NCBI GenBank assembly: GCA_049965815.1
Contig: JBMFVV010000007.1
Span: forward strand, 4,363 to 68,362
From: GCA-001856825 sp049965815
GTDB taxonomy: Archaea; Thermoplasmatota; Thermoplasmata; Thermoplasmatales; GCA-001856825
Reading direction: 5' to 3'
Length of the DNA stretch: 64,000 nucleotides
Shown here one piece after another: positions 17,129-25,898 of the stretch; the stretch's first letter is position 1, and each line of letters begins with the position of its first letter. Below the pieces are notes generated by a model. It was not told the origin of the DNA. It searched no databases and worked only from the letters and a program-made list of their open reading frames with translations. Position numbers and translations under genes: made by a program.

Positions 17129-18124
17129 GTGAAGTCGGGGCATTTGTACGTAGATGGGTTGGGCGTATTTGAGGGGGAATCCATCGGTAGAGACGTCGTT
17201 TCTCAGGGGGAGCTTGTTTTTACAACATCACCATCAGGCTACATAAAATCCATGACAGACCCGAGCTACTCTGGGCAGATACTCGTGTTCTCTTTTCCAT
17301 TCATCGGTTCCTATGGTATTGACGAAAGAGGTGAAAGTGAGCGGCCCAGAGTCAGGGGGGTGGTGTTAAATCATGTTCCGGAACTACTAAAGCCTGAGTT
17401 ATCTAACTATCTGGAGAAATGGGGAATACCTGGCCTGATAACGAGGGATACCCGTAAAATAGTGGACTACGTCAGGACGAAAGGGAATAAGCTGGGTGCT
17501 TTCGGGACGGATGAATTTGTCGATCCATACAGGTCAAATCTCATTAATGAGAACCTAGAAAACAGGGAACAACTGGAAGGAAATCTTCTCGTGATAGACC
17601 TCGGCTACAAAAGGAACATTTTAGATCATCTTGTGGACTACGAAGTATCATTGGTCCCATATGATAAGTTTAATCTGAAGATGCTGGAAAAGGTGGATGG
17701 TGTGCTGATATCGAACGGCCCTGGCGATCCGACACATAAGGACCTAGTTGAATTTGTGAAGAAGTTGAAGGTAGTAATTGAGAAAAAACCAACCTTGGGG
17801 ATATGTCTGGGGCATCAGTTATTGTCTCTCTCATTAGGAATGAAGACAGAAAAGATGAAATTTGGGCACAGGAGTATCAACCACCCTGTGGAAGACCTTT
17901 CCACCGGTAAGGTGGGCATTACAACACACAATCACGGATTTACCGTTATGTTTGATGGAACATCCGGGGCGATAGAGAGATACCGCTCCATGAATGACGG
18001 AACGAACGAAGGTATAGAAGGGAAGAACTTTCTTACAACACAGTTTCATCCAGAAGGCGGTCCAGGGCCGGTTGACGAACTTAACATTTTCTTAGAATTC
18101 AGGAGAATGATGAATGAACGCTGA
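17129..18124 (+). CDS. carA: Carbamoyl-phosphate synthase small (glutaminase) subunit
   Basis: 331 residues, somewhat shorter than the usual 360-380. The N-terminal CPSase domain includes GELVFTTSPSGYIKSMTDPSYSGQ and GIPGLITRDTRKI; the class I amidotransferase domain has Cys226 in GICLGHQ and His307/Glu309 in QFHPEGGPG. It releases ammonia from glutamine for CarB, feeding pyrimidine and arginine synthesis. The start is GTG, with AAGGT four bases upstream and a GATATAAGC box before it. It overlaps carB by 11 bases, so translation is probably coupled. Confidence 0.95.
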   Translation: MKSGHLYVDGLGVFEGESIGRDVVSQGELVFTTSPSGYIKSMTDPSYSGQILVFSFPFIGSYGIDERGESERPRVRGVVLNHVPELLKPELSNYLEKWGIPGLITRDTRKIVDYVRTKGNKLGAFGTDEFVDPYRSNLINENLENREQLEGNLLVIDLGYKRNILDHLVDYEVSLVPYDKFNLKMLEKVDGVLISNGPGDPTHKDLVEFVKKLKVVIEKKPTLGICLGHQLLSLSLGMKTEKMKFGHRSINHPVEDLSTGKVGITTHNHGFTVMFDGTSGAIERYRSMNDGTNEGIEGKNFLTTQFHPEGGPGPVDELNIFLEFRRMMNER

Positions 18125-21080
18125 TTCTTCACCAAGAAAGACCCTCCTGATAGGTTCCGGACCTATAGTCATCGGGCAGTCGGCAGAATTCGACTATTCA
18201 GGCAACCAGGCCTTGAAGGCACTGGCTGGGGAAGGAATACAGGTTGTGGTGGTAAATTCCAATCCTGCTACAATTCAAACAGATGTTAGGGAAAATGTGA
18301 AGCCTGTGATGGTGCCTCTGGATGAGGAAAGCGTGAAAGAGGTCATAGAGAGGGAGAAGCCGGATTCTATCCTAGGTACATTTGGAGGACAGACGGGACT
18401 GAACATTCTGGTTTCCCTATGGAAATCTGGATACCTGGAGTCCAAAAATGTCAGGGTTCTTGGAACAAGTCCAGAAGCTGTAGAAATCGCGGAGGACAGG
18501 ATGAAATTCAGGGATAAGATGATAGAGATTGGGGAACCGGTACTTGAATCATTCTACTGTTCATCTGTGCAGGAGGCGGTGAAATTTGCAAAACAGATCG
18601 GTTTTCCCATAATTGTTAGGCCATCATTCACCTTGGGGGGCACCGGAGGGGGTATTGCAAGGGATGTCGAAGAGCTGAGATCTATCGTGGAGCAGGGACT
18701 CTACCTTTCCAGGGTCGGATCAATTCTGCTGGAACGGTCAGTCATAGGTTGGAACGAACTTGAGGTGGAGGTTGTCAGGGATGCAAAGGGAAACAAGATT
18801 GCAGTCTGTACAATGGAAAACATTGACCCGATGGGTGTTCACACGGGTGACAGTATAGTTGTCGTTCCCTTTCTCACACTCAATGACAAGAACTACCAGA
18901 GGATAAGGAACTCAGCCTTAAAAATAGCTGAGGCATTAAACATAGTAGGGGCATGCAACGTTCAATTTGCTTTCAATAACAAGACCGAAGAATATTTCAT
19001 CATAGAAGTTAACCCAAGGCTCTCCAGATCATCAGCACTTGCTTCAAAGGCAACCGGTTACCCTATAGCCAGGGTTGCCGCTTTCATAGCACTGGGGAAG
19101 AACCTGAATGAGATAGAGAACGTTGTTACAGGGGAAAAGAATTCAGCAAGGGAACCTGCAATTGATTATGTTGTAGTAAAGTGTCCCGTTTGGCCTACGG
19201 AAAAATTCCCTGAAGAAAATTTTGAACTGGGGACGCAGATGAAGAGTACTGGAGAAGTCATGGCCATTGGGAAGAATGTGGCAGAAGCCTTCAGGAAGGT
19301 GATAAGGTCTTCAGGAATGATGAATAGGAAGGTAACGTTCAACGAAGCACTTCTTTCGTCACCAAATCCAGAAAGACCGAAGCAGATTTTCGAGGCATTC
19401 AAGAAGGGGTATACCCTTGAGAAGATATCAGAAATGACGGGCTGGCAAATGCTATTCATTTCTGAGCTGGTGAGAGCATTTGAGCAGGAATATCCATTCA
19501 GTGGATTCTCTGTGGTAGATACCTGTGCAGGGGAATTTGACGTTAAAACCCCGTATTTCTACTCCTCAAATCCAGGGGAGAAAATCGGAGGGGACGTTAT
19601 GGTGCTTGGCGGGGGTCCCATCACAATCGGACAGGGGATAGAATTTGATTACAGTTGCGTCCATGTTTCTCGTTTGTTGAGGCAGAGGGGGCTGGGTGTA
19701 ATCATGGTCAACGACAATCCAGAAACTGTTTCCACCGATTTTGACGAGAGCAGCTTCCTGGTCTTTGATCCGGTCGACTTTGAAACGGTGAAGAATGTGG
19801 TGGAGAATTCTTCAGTAACTTCACTCATCCCATGGTTCGGGGGACAGAGACCGATAAATATTCTGGGTAAGATAAAGGAACACTTTGGTGAAAGTTTAAA
19901 GATACTCGGAACAAGTGTGGAAACTGTGGATATGTTGGAAAACAGGGAAAAATTCGCAGGTCTCATGAAAGAGATGGGGATACCTTACCCTGAATTTCTG
20001 TTCACGGACACTGATTCCTTCCTGGAAGATGTGAAGAAGATTTCATTTCCTGTGATAGTGAGGCCATCATATACCATTTCTGGGGCGCATATGGCAATCT
20101 TGAACTCTGTAGAAGAGGCGGAAGAATATCTAAGGTACCATGGGAGATTTGTAGGAGAATTCCTAGTTGAAAGGTATCTCGGGAGCTCAGTGGAAGCTGA
20201 AATTGATGCAGTTTCCGATGGAGAAAATGTTCTGATCCCTGGAATAATTGAGCACATCGAGGAAGCAGGAATCCACTCCGGAGACTCAACCAGCATATTC
20301 CCCTCCGTCAATATACCAAATCATGTGCAAGCTACAATGAAGGAATACTCAAAAATGATCTGCAGGAAACTAAGCATAATAGGGCCTGTGAACATTCAGT
20401 TTGCAGTAAAGGATGACATAGTTCACATAATAGAAATCAACCCGAGGTCATCAAGGACCTTTCCTTTCGTTTCCAAAGTTTCGGGAATAAACATGTCAGA
20501 TATTGCAACACGGGTTCTTCTTGGCGACAAGATAGAGGGTATCAAGACAAGAAGCGGTGTTGTCGGGGTAAAATTGCCAATTTTCCCATTTGACAAGCTT
20601 AAGGGTTCTGATGTAGTTTTAGGCCCAGAAATGAAGAGCACAGGAGAAGTCATCGGCTTAGGTAAAGACCTGAAAGAAGCCATAAAGATGGGGTACAGGG
20701 CAGCGGGATATGACATCAGCAAAGAAGGGGTCATATTTTCCGTACCTTCCAAGAAAATGAACGAATTCCTTGGAATAGCCAAGATTATATACGATTCAGG
20801 AAGGGTAATATACAGCACTGAAGGAACACATGAGAGACTAAAGAAATACGGCATAACCACAGTCAAAATAAAGAAAATTTATGAAGGGAACCCTAATACG
20901 ATAGATTTATTAAGAGCGGGCAATATTTCAGCTGTCATAAACATACTCTCCGATAATTACAAGTCTGAAAGCGACGGAAAAATGATGCGAAGGAACTGCT
21001 ATGAAAAAAAGGTTCTATATATAAGCGCAAAAACACAGGCTGCTGCATTTGCGGAGACCGTCAAGCCATCCAATGCATGA
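18114..21080 (+). CDS. carB: Carbamoyl-phosphate synthase large subunit
   Basis: 988 residues, about 80 shorter than the bacterial enzyme. Two homologous ATP-grasp halves are present: the first opens LIGSGPIVIGQSAEFDYSG and has FGGQTGLN and VRPSFTLGGTGGG; the second opens VLGGGPITIGQGIEFDYS and has WFGGQRPIN and VRPSYTISGAH. EINPRSSRTFPFVSK marks the second carbamate-phosphorylating site. The last 100 or so residues (from EFLGIAKIIYDSGR) are a shortened MGS-like allosteric domain, so effector control may be reduced. It makes carbamoyl phosphate from bicarbonate, ammonia and two ATP. It is translationally coupled to carA. Confidence 0.95.
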   Translation: MNADSSPRKTLLIGSGPIVIGQSAEFDYSGNQALKALAGEGIQVVVVNSNPATIQTDVRENVKPVMVPLDEESVKEVIEREKPDSILGTFGGQTGLNILVSLWKSGYLESKNVRVLGTSPEAVEIAEDRMKFRDKMIEIGEPVLESFYCSSVQEAVKFAKQIGFPIIVRPSFTLGGTGGGIARDVEELRSIVEQGLYLSRVGSILLERSVIGWNELEVEVVRDAKGNKIAVCTMENIDPMGVHTGDSIVVVPFLTLNDKNYQRIRNSALKIAEALNIVGACNVQFAFNNKTEEYFIIEVNPRLSRSSALASKATGYPIARVAAFIALGKNLNEIENVVTGEKNSAREPAIDYVVVKCPVWPTEKFPEENFELGTQMKSTGEVMAIGKNVAEAFRKVIRSSGMMNRKVTFNEALLSSPNPERPKQIFEAFKKGYTLEKISEMTGWQMLFISELVRAFEQEYPFSGFSVVDTCAGEFDVKTPYFYSSNPGEKIGGDVMVLGGGPITIGQGIEFDYSCVHVSRLLRQRGLGVIMVNDNPETVSTDFDESSFLVFDPVDFETVKNVVENSSVTSLIPWFGGQRPINILGKIKEHFGESLKILGTSVETVDMLENREKFAGLMKEMGIPYPEFLFTDTDSFLEDVKKISFPVIVRPSYTISGAHMAILNSVEEAEEYLRYHGRFVGEFLVERYLGSSVEAEIDAVSDGENVLIPGIIEHIEEAGIHSGDSTSIFPSVNIPNHVQATMKEYSKMICRKLSIIGPVNIQFAVKDDIVHIIEINPRSSRTFPFVSKVSGINMSDIATRVLLGDKIEGIKTRSGVVGVKLPIFPFDKLKGSDVVLGPEMKSTGEVIGLGKDLKEAIKMGYRAAGYDISKEGVIFSVPSKKMNEFLGIAKIIYDSGRVIYSTEGTHERLKKYGITTVKIKKIYEGNPNTIDLLRAGNISAVINILSDNYKSESDGKMMRRNCYEKKVLYISAKTQAAAFAETVKPSNA

Positions 21081-21268
21081 GAGCTTAAATATGTCTTGGC
21101 ACATCAACAGATATATCTTTAAAATGTGCTAGCGATTCAATTTTTTCGAGGTAAATCAAAATCTAGATAAGAAAATCAAGAGTTAACTACAGTTAGGATT
21201 ATTAAGTCCATTTAGAATCCTTTGGCATGAAATTAAATTCAGAAAAGTAATATCGAACAGGGAGACCT

Positions 21269-21670
21269 ATGAGTAAACTATCTATTGTCGTTTTCAGCGG
21301 AACCACTGACAAATTGCTTTCGGTCGGAGTTTTGGCACAGGCAGCCGCTGCAATGGGCACAGAGGTCAGGCTTTTTGTGACTTTCTGGGGTCTGTTGGGA
21401 TTCACAAAAGGAGAGAAGAAGATGATTCTTCCAAAAGAGTTCGAAAGCATGGGACCTGCTTTGATGGAAGGGTTGAAGAGGGAAAAAGTTAGCTCGTGGT
21501 ACGACATGATAAAGGAAGCAAAGGAATTCGGAGCCAAGGTTTACGCCTGCTCCATGGCGTGCGGTGTGATGAGCATTAAGAGAGAAGACTTGGATCCAAT
21601 CGTGGACGACATGGTGGGTGCTGCAACATTCCTTCAGCAAGCAGAAGACGGGCAGATGCTCTTCATCTGA
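21269..21670 (+). CDS. DsrE/DsrE2-family sulfur-carrier protein
   Basis: 133 residues. The DsrE-like fold opens LSIVVFSGTTDKLLSVGVLAQAAAAMGTEVRLFVTFWGLLGF, typical of the DsrE2/DsrE3 group; two cysteines are in VYACSMACGV, where the reactive Cys of this group lies. It starts after GGGAG with four-base spacing. It is followed 10 bases later by a TusA gene and then by a sulfide:quinone oxidoreductase, a context known from archaeal and bacterial sulfur oxidisers in which DsrE and TusA hand over protein-bound persulfide or thiosulfonate. No Hdr-like or rhodanese gene is in the window. Confidence 0.85.
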   Translation: MSKLSIVVFSGTTDKLLSVGVLAQAAAAMGTEVRLFVTFWGLLGFTKGEKKMILPKEFESMGPALMEGLKREKVSSWYDMIKEAKEFGAKVYACSMACGVMSIKREDLDPIVDDMVGAATFLQQAEDGQMLFI

Positions 21671-21680
21671 GGTGATAAAA

Positions 21681-21914
21681 ATGGATGCAGTTAAGATAAT
21701 CGATTCAAGGGGGGCGGCATGCCCCGGCCCGATAACTGATCTTGCAAAGGCTTACAGAAACTCAAAGGTTGGGGATATATTTGAGCTCTGGGCTACTGAC
21801 AAGGGAGTCAAAGCGGATGCCCAATCATGGGCTACAAAGACCGGTAACGAGATACTAGAAGTGAAGGAAGATCCGGAAAAGATATCTATAAAGATTAAAA
21901 TAAACAAGAGATAA
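21681..21914 (+). CDS. tusA: TusA-family sulfurtransferase
   Basis: 77 residues. The TusA motif Cys-Pro-x-Pro is present as GAACPGPITDLAKA near the N-terminus, and the beta-alpha-beta-alpha-beta fold continues with FELWATDKGVKADAQSWATKTGNEIL. ATG at 21681 is chosen over an upstream in-frame start because GAGGTGAT lies 5-6 bases before it and the upstream codons overlap the DsrE gene. It likely carries sulfur between DsrE and other partners. It is the middle gene of the DsrE-TusA-SQR operon. Confidence 0.9.
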   Translation: MDAVKIIDSRGAACPGPITDLAKAYRNSKVGDIFELWATDKGVKADAQSWATKTGNEILEVKEDPEKISIKIKINKR

Positions 21915-21927
21915 GCTGACGATAACA

Positions 21928-23112
21928 ATGAAGAAGGTACTGATAATAGGTGGCGGAGGCGGAGGATTAATCCTAGCCAACCATCTAGATACCAATGAAT
22001 ACGATGTGACTGTCGTTGACAAGAGCGATCTGCACTTCTATCAACCTTGGTTCCTTTACATCGCCTTCAAGGGTTCCAAGAGAAAAATTTCCAGACCAAT
22101 GGGCGAGTTGCTCAAACCTGGTGCAAATTTCGTGAAAGACGAGATCTCTTCAATCAATTTGGACGAGAGGAAAGTCTACGGGTCAAGGAAGGGGATCTAC
22201 AACTATGACTATCTGGTGATAGCTACAGGCACGAATCCAGACCCAGACTCAATCCCTGGGCTGAGACAGATTTACGATGAATATGGGGACTATCACACGA
22301 ACGTCTGGAACTCCCAGAAGCTGTGGTCCAGCATCAGCAATTTCAAGGGTGGGACCATTGCAATAGGGCAAGCTTCTCCGACGTGCAAGTGCCCTCCTTC
22401 GTTGCTTGAGGGTGCGTTCCAGCTTGAAGAACACCTTAAGGAAGTGGGTTTGAAGGAAAAGTCAAGGATAGTATTCTTCACTCCATTTCCGAGGGCGTAT
22501 CCAGCAGAACCAATGAACAAGGTTGTAGAACCAATGGTGAAGGAGAGAGGAATTGAGGTAATGCCGTTTTTCGATGTGGATACAATAGATCCACAGACGA
22601 AGACCATAACATCCCTCGAAGGAGACTCGTTAAAGTATGATCTTCCGATAATAGTTCCACCCTGTAAGGGTACCAAGATAAAAATAGTCCCAGAGACGGT
22701 TCAGGATGAGGACAGATTCATCAAGGCTGACAAGAAGCTTATGAAGATCATTGGATATGACGATGCATTTGCAGTTGGCGACTGCAATACCCTTCCTACG
22801 TCTAAAACTGGCGTTACAGCCCATCTAGAAGCCATGGCTGTTGCAGACATCATTCAGGGCAAGTATTCAGAGTTCAATGGAAGAATAAACTGCCCATTCG
22901 ATACCGCGTACGGGAAGGCGACATTTGTGATCGCTGATTATAACAATCCAGTTGCGCCATACCCGCCTACGAGATTCAAGCACATGATGAAGATGACGAT
23001 GGCAAGAATATACTGGATGACACTAATGGGTACTGCAGACCCCATTTTCGACCAGTTCTTCAAGTTTACCAGGCCAGAAAAACTCAACAAGAAGTACGCA
23101 ACGGCAGATTAA
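21928..23112 (+). CDS. sqr: Sulfide:quinone oxidoreductase-like flavoprotein
   Basis: 394 residues. The FAD-binding GGGGGG motif is at 8-13 and VVDKSDLHFYQPWFLYIAFKG follows, as in SQR; the second dinucleotide-fold ATGTNPDPDSIPG and the C-terminal AVGDCNTLPTSKTG FAD-binding region are present. Cysteines that may act in sulfide oxidation are in PTCKCPPS, PPCKGT and GDCN. The C-terminal 80 residues include a short hydrophobic helix (IYWMTLMGTADPIF) that fits membrane attachment. The SQR subtype is not resolved. It follows TusA by 13 bases and ends at a T-rich terminator. Confidence 0.85.
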   Translation: MKKVLIIGGGGGGLILANHLDTNEYDVTVVDKSDLHFYQPWFLYIAFKGSKRKISRPMGELLKPGANFVKDEISSINLDERKVYGSRKGIYNYDYLVIATGTNPDPDSIPGLRQIYDEYGDYHTNVWNSQKLWSSISNFKGGTIAIGQASPTCKCPPSLLEGAFQLEEHLKEVGLKEKSRIVFFTPFPRAYPAEPMNKVVEPMVKERGIEVMPFFDVDTIDPQTKTITSLEGDSLKYDLPIIVPPCKGTKIKIVPETVQDEDRFIKADKKLMKIIGYDDAFAVGDCNTLPTSKTGVTAHLEAMAVADIIQGKYSEFNGRINCPFDTAYGKATFVIADYNNPVAPYPPTRFKHMMKMTMARIYWMTLMGTADPIFDQFFKFTRPEKLNKKYATAD

Positions 23113-23115
23113 TTC

Positions 23116-23150
23116 TCTTTCCTTTTTTTATTTTTCAGATTTACATTTTT
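23116..23150 (+). terminator. T-rich terminator after the sulfur operon
   Basis: The stretch after the sqr stop contains CTTTCCTTTTTTTATTTTTC and further T runs, the usual form of an archaeal U-rich terminator. No strong stem is needed or seen. Confidence 0.6.
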
Positions 23151-23190
23151 CAATTTTGTAGATTTCACAAGGTTTACTGTTAGTATAAAG

Positions 23191-23580
23191 TCAGGGCCCA
23201 AGTAGCTTTATCGCTGCGCTTATGGGAACGATGCAAATCATTTTCATGTCCTCCTTTGCGTAAATGGTGTGTTCTACCCACCCTGGAATGAAAAGAAAAT
23301 GATTTTCATCAACTGGAAATTTTTTACCATCCAGTACTGCTTCACCTTTTCCTTCAATTAAGAATATTTCATGTTCGTAATCATGGCTGTGATTTGGGGT
23401 TGACTTGCCCTTTGGAACTGTTATCAGTCTCATAGAGAAATTCTTTGCTCCATCCCTGTGGGTTATAAGCCATCTAATTTTCCCCCCGCCATCCAGGTCC
23501 AGCTCTTCAACCTCTGAAGCTTCTTTTACGACAGGCTGAGTCATGTTCACGTATTGCAATTTTCTATTTAACGTGGTCAC
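23191..23580 (-). CDS. Small cupin-domain protein
   Basis: 129 residues, a single cupin barrel. Motif 1 is PNHSHDYEHEIFLIEGKG, with the His-x-His-x-x-x-Glu metal ligands, and motif 2 is FLFIPGWVEHTIYA with the third His. The reaction is unknown. It overlaps the cobalamin adenosyltransferase gene upstream by four bases (ATGA), so the two are translationally coupled. A role near cobalamin or in small-molecule metabolism is only contextual. Confidence 0.8.
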   Translation of the reverse strand: MTTLNRKLQYVNMTQPVVKEASEVEELDLDGGGKIRWLITHRDGAKNFSMRLITVPKGKSTPNHSHDYEHEIFLIEGKGEAVLDGKKFPVDENHFLFIPGWVEHTIYAKEDMKMICIVPISAAIKLLGP

Positions 23581-24125
23581 ATCTTTTCCTTATTTGGGTT
23601 TGGCCATGGGAAAAGTACCTCATCTATCTTTTTTCTCTTGTTTGCTGCAAGTGACATCATAAATATAAGGGAAGAAAGCCTATTGAGGTACTGCAAAGAC
23701 AACGGGTTGACTTTTTCTACCATGCTCAATTCAACCAATCTTCTCTCAGCCCTCCGAGTAACAGTTCTAGAAAGTTGAAGACTTGCCGCCTCCTGTGAGC
23801 CACCTGGGACGACGAAAAGCTTAATCTCCCCGATCTCCTTCAAGTAAACAGCTATCCTAGTTTCCATCCATGATACTCCATCGTCACGGAGTTTCCGTCC
23901 TTTTCCAGATGTCAGTATTTCCTCCCCTAGATGAAATAGGTCCATCTGAACCTGGGAGATGTCATCCCTGATGTCATTCCACGGTATCTGGACCTTTGAA
24001 TATCCCAAATTGGCAATCAGCTCATCCAAAGTTCCTTCCCATTCGATAATTGGGTCATCTTTTTTGAGTCTCTTCCCCGAAGCAGTATCAGTTTCTCCGG
24101 AATCGCCTCGTCTAGAATACACCAT
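23577..24125 (-). CDS. pduO: ATP:cob(I)alamin adenosyltransferase, PduO type
   Basis: 182 residues. The PduO/MMAB motifs are clear: GDSGETDTASGKRLKKDDPIIE near the N-terminus (ATP-binding), EWEGTLDELIANLG, and VVPGGSQEAASLQLSRTVTRRAERRLVEL (residues about 110-140). It makes adenosylcobalamin for B12-dependent enzymes such as methylmalonyl-CoA mutase or ribonucleotide reductase. It is the first gene of a two-gene operon with the cupin. Confidence 0.92.
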   Translation of the reverse strand: MVYSRRGDSGETDTASGKRLKKDDPIIEWEGTLDELIANLGYSKVQIPWNDIRDDISQVQMDLFHLGEEILTSGKGRKLRDDGVSWMETRIAVYLKEIGEIKLFVVPGGSQEAASLQLSRTVTRRAERRLVELSMVEKVNPLSLQYLNRLSSLIFMMSLAANKRKKIDEVLFPWPNPNKEKM

Positions 24126-24201
24126 TTACAATCGTAATCCCATATATGTTATTTTAGTAATCATCATTGCTGAATAGATTCTCCATAGCAACAGGGCAAT
24201 G

Positions 24202-24396
24202 TTACACACTTGACGCGTCGTTTACACTGGGTAGATAAGAAATGGTCCAGCTATTTACATTGAGCATTACTGGAACTATCCCTACTGGCAATAGGATTAC
24301 ACCGTTTTGTGAAAGAGAACTGTCTAATGCAACATAATGAGCCTAAAATGCCCCAAGCACTGAAACTGTTCCAAAAAGTGCCATTGCAATTGTCAT
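24202..24396 (-). pseudogene. Remnant of a small membrane/secreted protein with an in-frame TAG
   Basis: In the roughly 520-base gap between the adenosyltransferase and winged-helix genes, the reverse strand has a 65-codon frame from ATG 24396 to TAA 24202 broken only by one TAG at 24343-24345. The first part reads MTIAMALFGTVSVLGAF (hydrophobic, signal-like), the second AHYVALDSSLSQNGVILLPV and onward (exported-looking). The single stop and the lack of a good ribosome site suggest a decayed gene. Family unknown. The rest of the gap (24397-24646) shows nothing I can support. Confidence 0.35.
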
Positions 24397-24646
24397 TGTG
24401 GTTATCTTGGGCAATAGTTTTTCTTATGAATTAGTCTTGACAGGTAACCCTACATCAATTCAAAATAAATCTGTATAAGTTCGTTTCACTATGGAAGAAG
24501 TGATTTAGTGATTTTCATTAGTAAAGTATGAAAAGAGCTATTCAAATGTAGGTTATTACATTATAAGATTGAAGGGGCAGTGTGATGAATTTAGCCTTAA
24601 CTGAACATGATGAGTGACAGGCGATCTGATCTGCTCCTTTATTTTC

Positions 24647-25183
24647 TCATTCTACTGTGTGTTTGTTTAATGCGTCAAAGAATAAATCAAAATTGCCGCT
24701 ATCAAAAGCTTCCCTAATCATTCTGTAGAATAACGAAGTATCTGTGTTCGGAAGTAGATCGTTTATGGCTAGGAGCACCCGTTGCTTCGAAGATATTAAC
24801 TCCTTAAGATCTATTTCAAGCATTCTTATCTTGTTGTCTATGTCCTTCAGCTGGGTTATGAGTTCCTGTAGGGTGCCTTCCATCGTCTCCTTTTCCTCTT
24901 CATTCTTATCGAAGACAGAGATGCTCTCTATGAACTGCAGGAGTGATAGAAGCGGATAATTTGCCTTGTAGAGAATCCTCGGGGGGCCCTCGTCTGATTC
25001 GATCTTGCCAACCTTGTATACCAGGCCGCTGTCTTCTAGCAGTTTGATGTGTTTCGCAATCAATTGCTGTGAACTCCCAAGAGACCTGGCAAGCTCGAAT
25101 GTGTACGAGGGCCTAATGGAAAGGATGCTAAGTATGCTTCTTCTGATGTCGTTGTCAATCAGGTCCAGCAGGTCAGTTGACAT
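24647..25183 (-). CDS. Winged-helix (ArsR-like) transcription regulator
   Basis: 178 residues. The N-terminal winged helix (about 10-75) contains IRRSILSILSIRPSYTFELARSLGSSQQLIAKHIKLLEDSGLV, with a recognition helix SSQQLIAKHIKLL. The C-terminal half has heptad-like ELITQLKDIDNKIRMLEIDLKELISSKQR, a likely dimerising coiled coil. It starts two bases after the stop of hsp20, so the pair is an operon. This suggests an autoregulated heat-shock or stress regulator, comparable in concept to the archaeal Phr-hsp20 link, but orthology to Phr is not claimed. Confidence 0.8.
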   Translation of the reverse strand: MSTDLLDLIDNDIRRSILSILSIRPSYTFELARSLGSSQQLIAKHIKLLEDSGLVYKVGKIESDEGPPRILYKANYPLLSLLQFIESISVFDKNEEEKETMEGTLQELITQLKDIDNKIRMLEIDLKELISSKQRVLLAINDLLPNTDTSLFYRMIREAFDSGNFDLFFDALNKHTVE

Positions 25184-25185
25184 GG

Positions 25186-25728
25186 CTACTCTATAGGAAT
25201 CCTCTTTCCTTCTTTTTTCTTGGTTGGTGGTTTCTTCACCACTATATCCAGGACCCCGTTTGAATAGGAAGCCTTTATGTTTTCAGGAAGGACCTCATCT
25301 TCAAGCTCCACTTCCTTGTAGTATTTTCTGCCCTCTTTGTCCACTTTTATGATCAGGATATTGTCATTGGTTTCGATTGAAATTTCGTCCTTGGTAACAC
25401 CCGGCATCTCGATCGTAATATCCGTCTCCCCCTCTCTGTTCTGAATGTCTGTAATGGGCTCACGATATTCAAGGCTGGGAACATCAGAATATTCTCGGGG
25501 AATGTTGCCGAACTCCTTGAACTCGGGTTTCCCATCAGGTCCCAGTCTATAGGTGAATCCATATACATAAGTGCCTGGCTGGTCCTGATCCTTTATGTTC
25601 TCAATCTCGTCGAATGCATCGAACCATCTCTCAAAGAACTTTCTGTATTCTCTGTCGCTATTCTGCAGGAAGTCATGGATATCATCCCAGAAATCGTCAT
25701 CTCTCTTTCTTATCTTTCTACCTACCAT
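25186..25728 (-). CDS. hsp20: Small heat-shock protein (Hsp20/alpha-crystallin)
   Basis: 180 residues. The alpha-crystallin domain is at about 85-170: DITIEMPGVTKDEISIETNDNILIIKVD, then EVELEDEVLPENIKASYSNGVLDIVVKK with the conserved Gly-Val-Leu of the last strand. The N-terminal arm is acidic (RKRDDDFWDDIHDFLQ). The ATG at 25728 is chosen over a GTG three codons upstream because GGTGG lies five bases before it. It acts as an ATP-independent holdase oligomer. The regulator gene follows immediately. Confidence 0.92.
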   Translation of the reverse strand: MVGRKIRKRDDDFWDDIHDFLQNSDREYRKFFERWFDAFDEIENIKDQDQPGTYVYGFTYRLGPDGKPEFKEFGNIPREYSDVPSLEYREPITDIQNREGETDITIEMPGVTKDEISIETNDNILIIKVDKEGRKYYKEVELEDEVLPENIKASYSNGVLDIVVKKPPTKKKEGKRIPIE

Positions 25729-25745
25729 GTTTACCACCTTCGGTT

Positions 25746-25759
25746 AACAACCTCTTGTT
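25746..25759. promoter_or_regulatory. Inverted repeat in the hsp20 leader
   Basis: AACAA-CCTC-TTGTT is a perfect five-base inverted repeat about 20 bases upstream of the hsp20 start, downstream of an AGGTTTAATAATG TATA-like box. It could be an operator for the neighbouring winged-helix protein. The arms are short, so this is weak. Confidence 0.3.
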
Positions 25760-25898
25760 GAGTAGTAATTAATTTCACATTATTAAACCTTGCTGATGTA
25801 TAACATCACCGGTCAAAAATGGTAAAGACGTATGATCCTTCCTGTTTTGCTTTTGTAAGGTAAAAGGAGCATTTACCCACTTACTTACCATTGAACTT

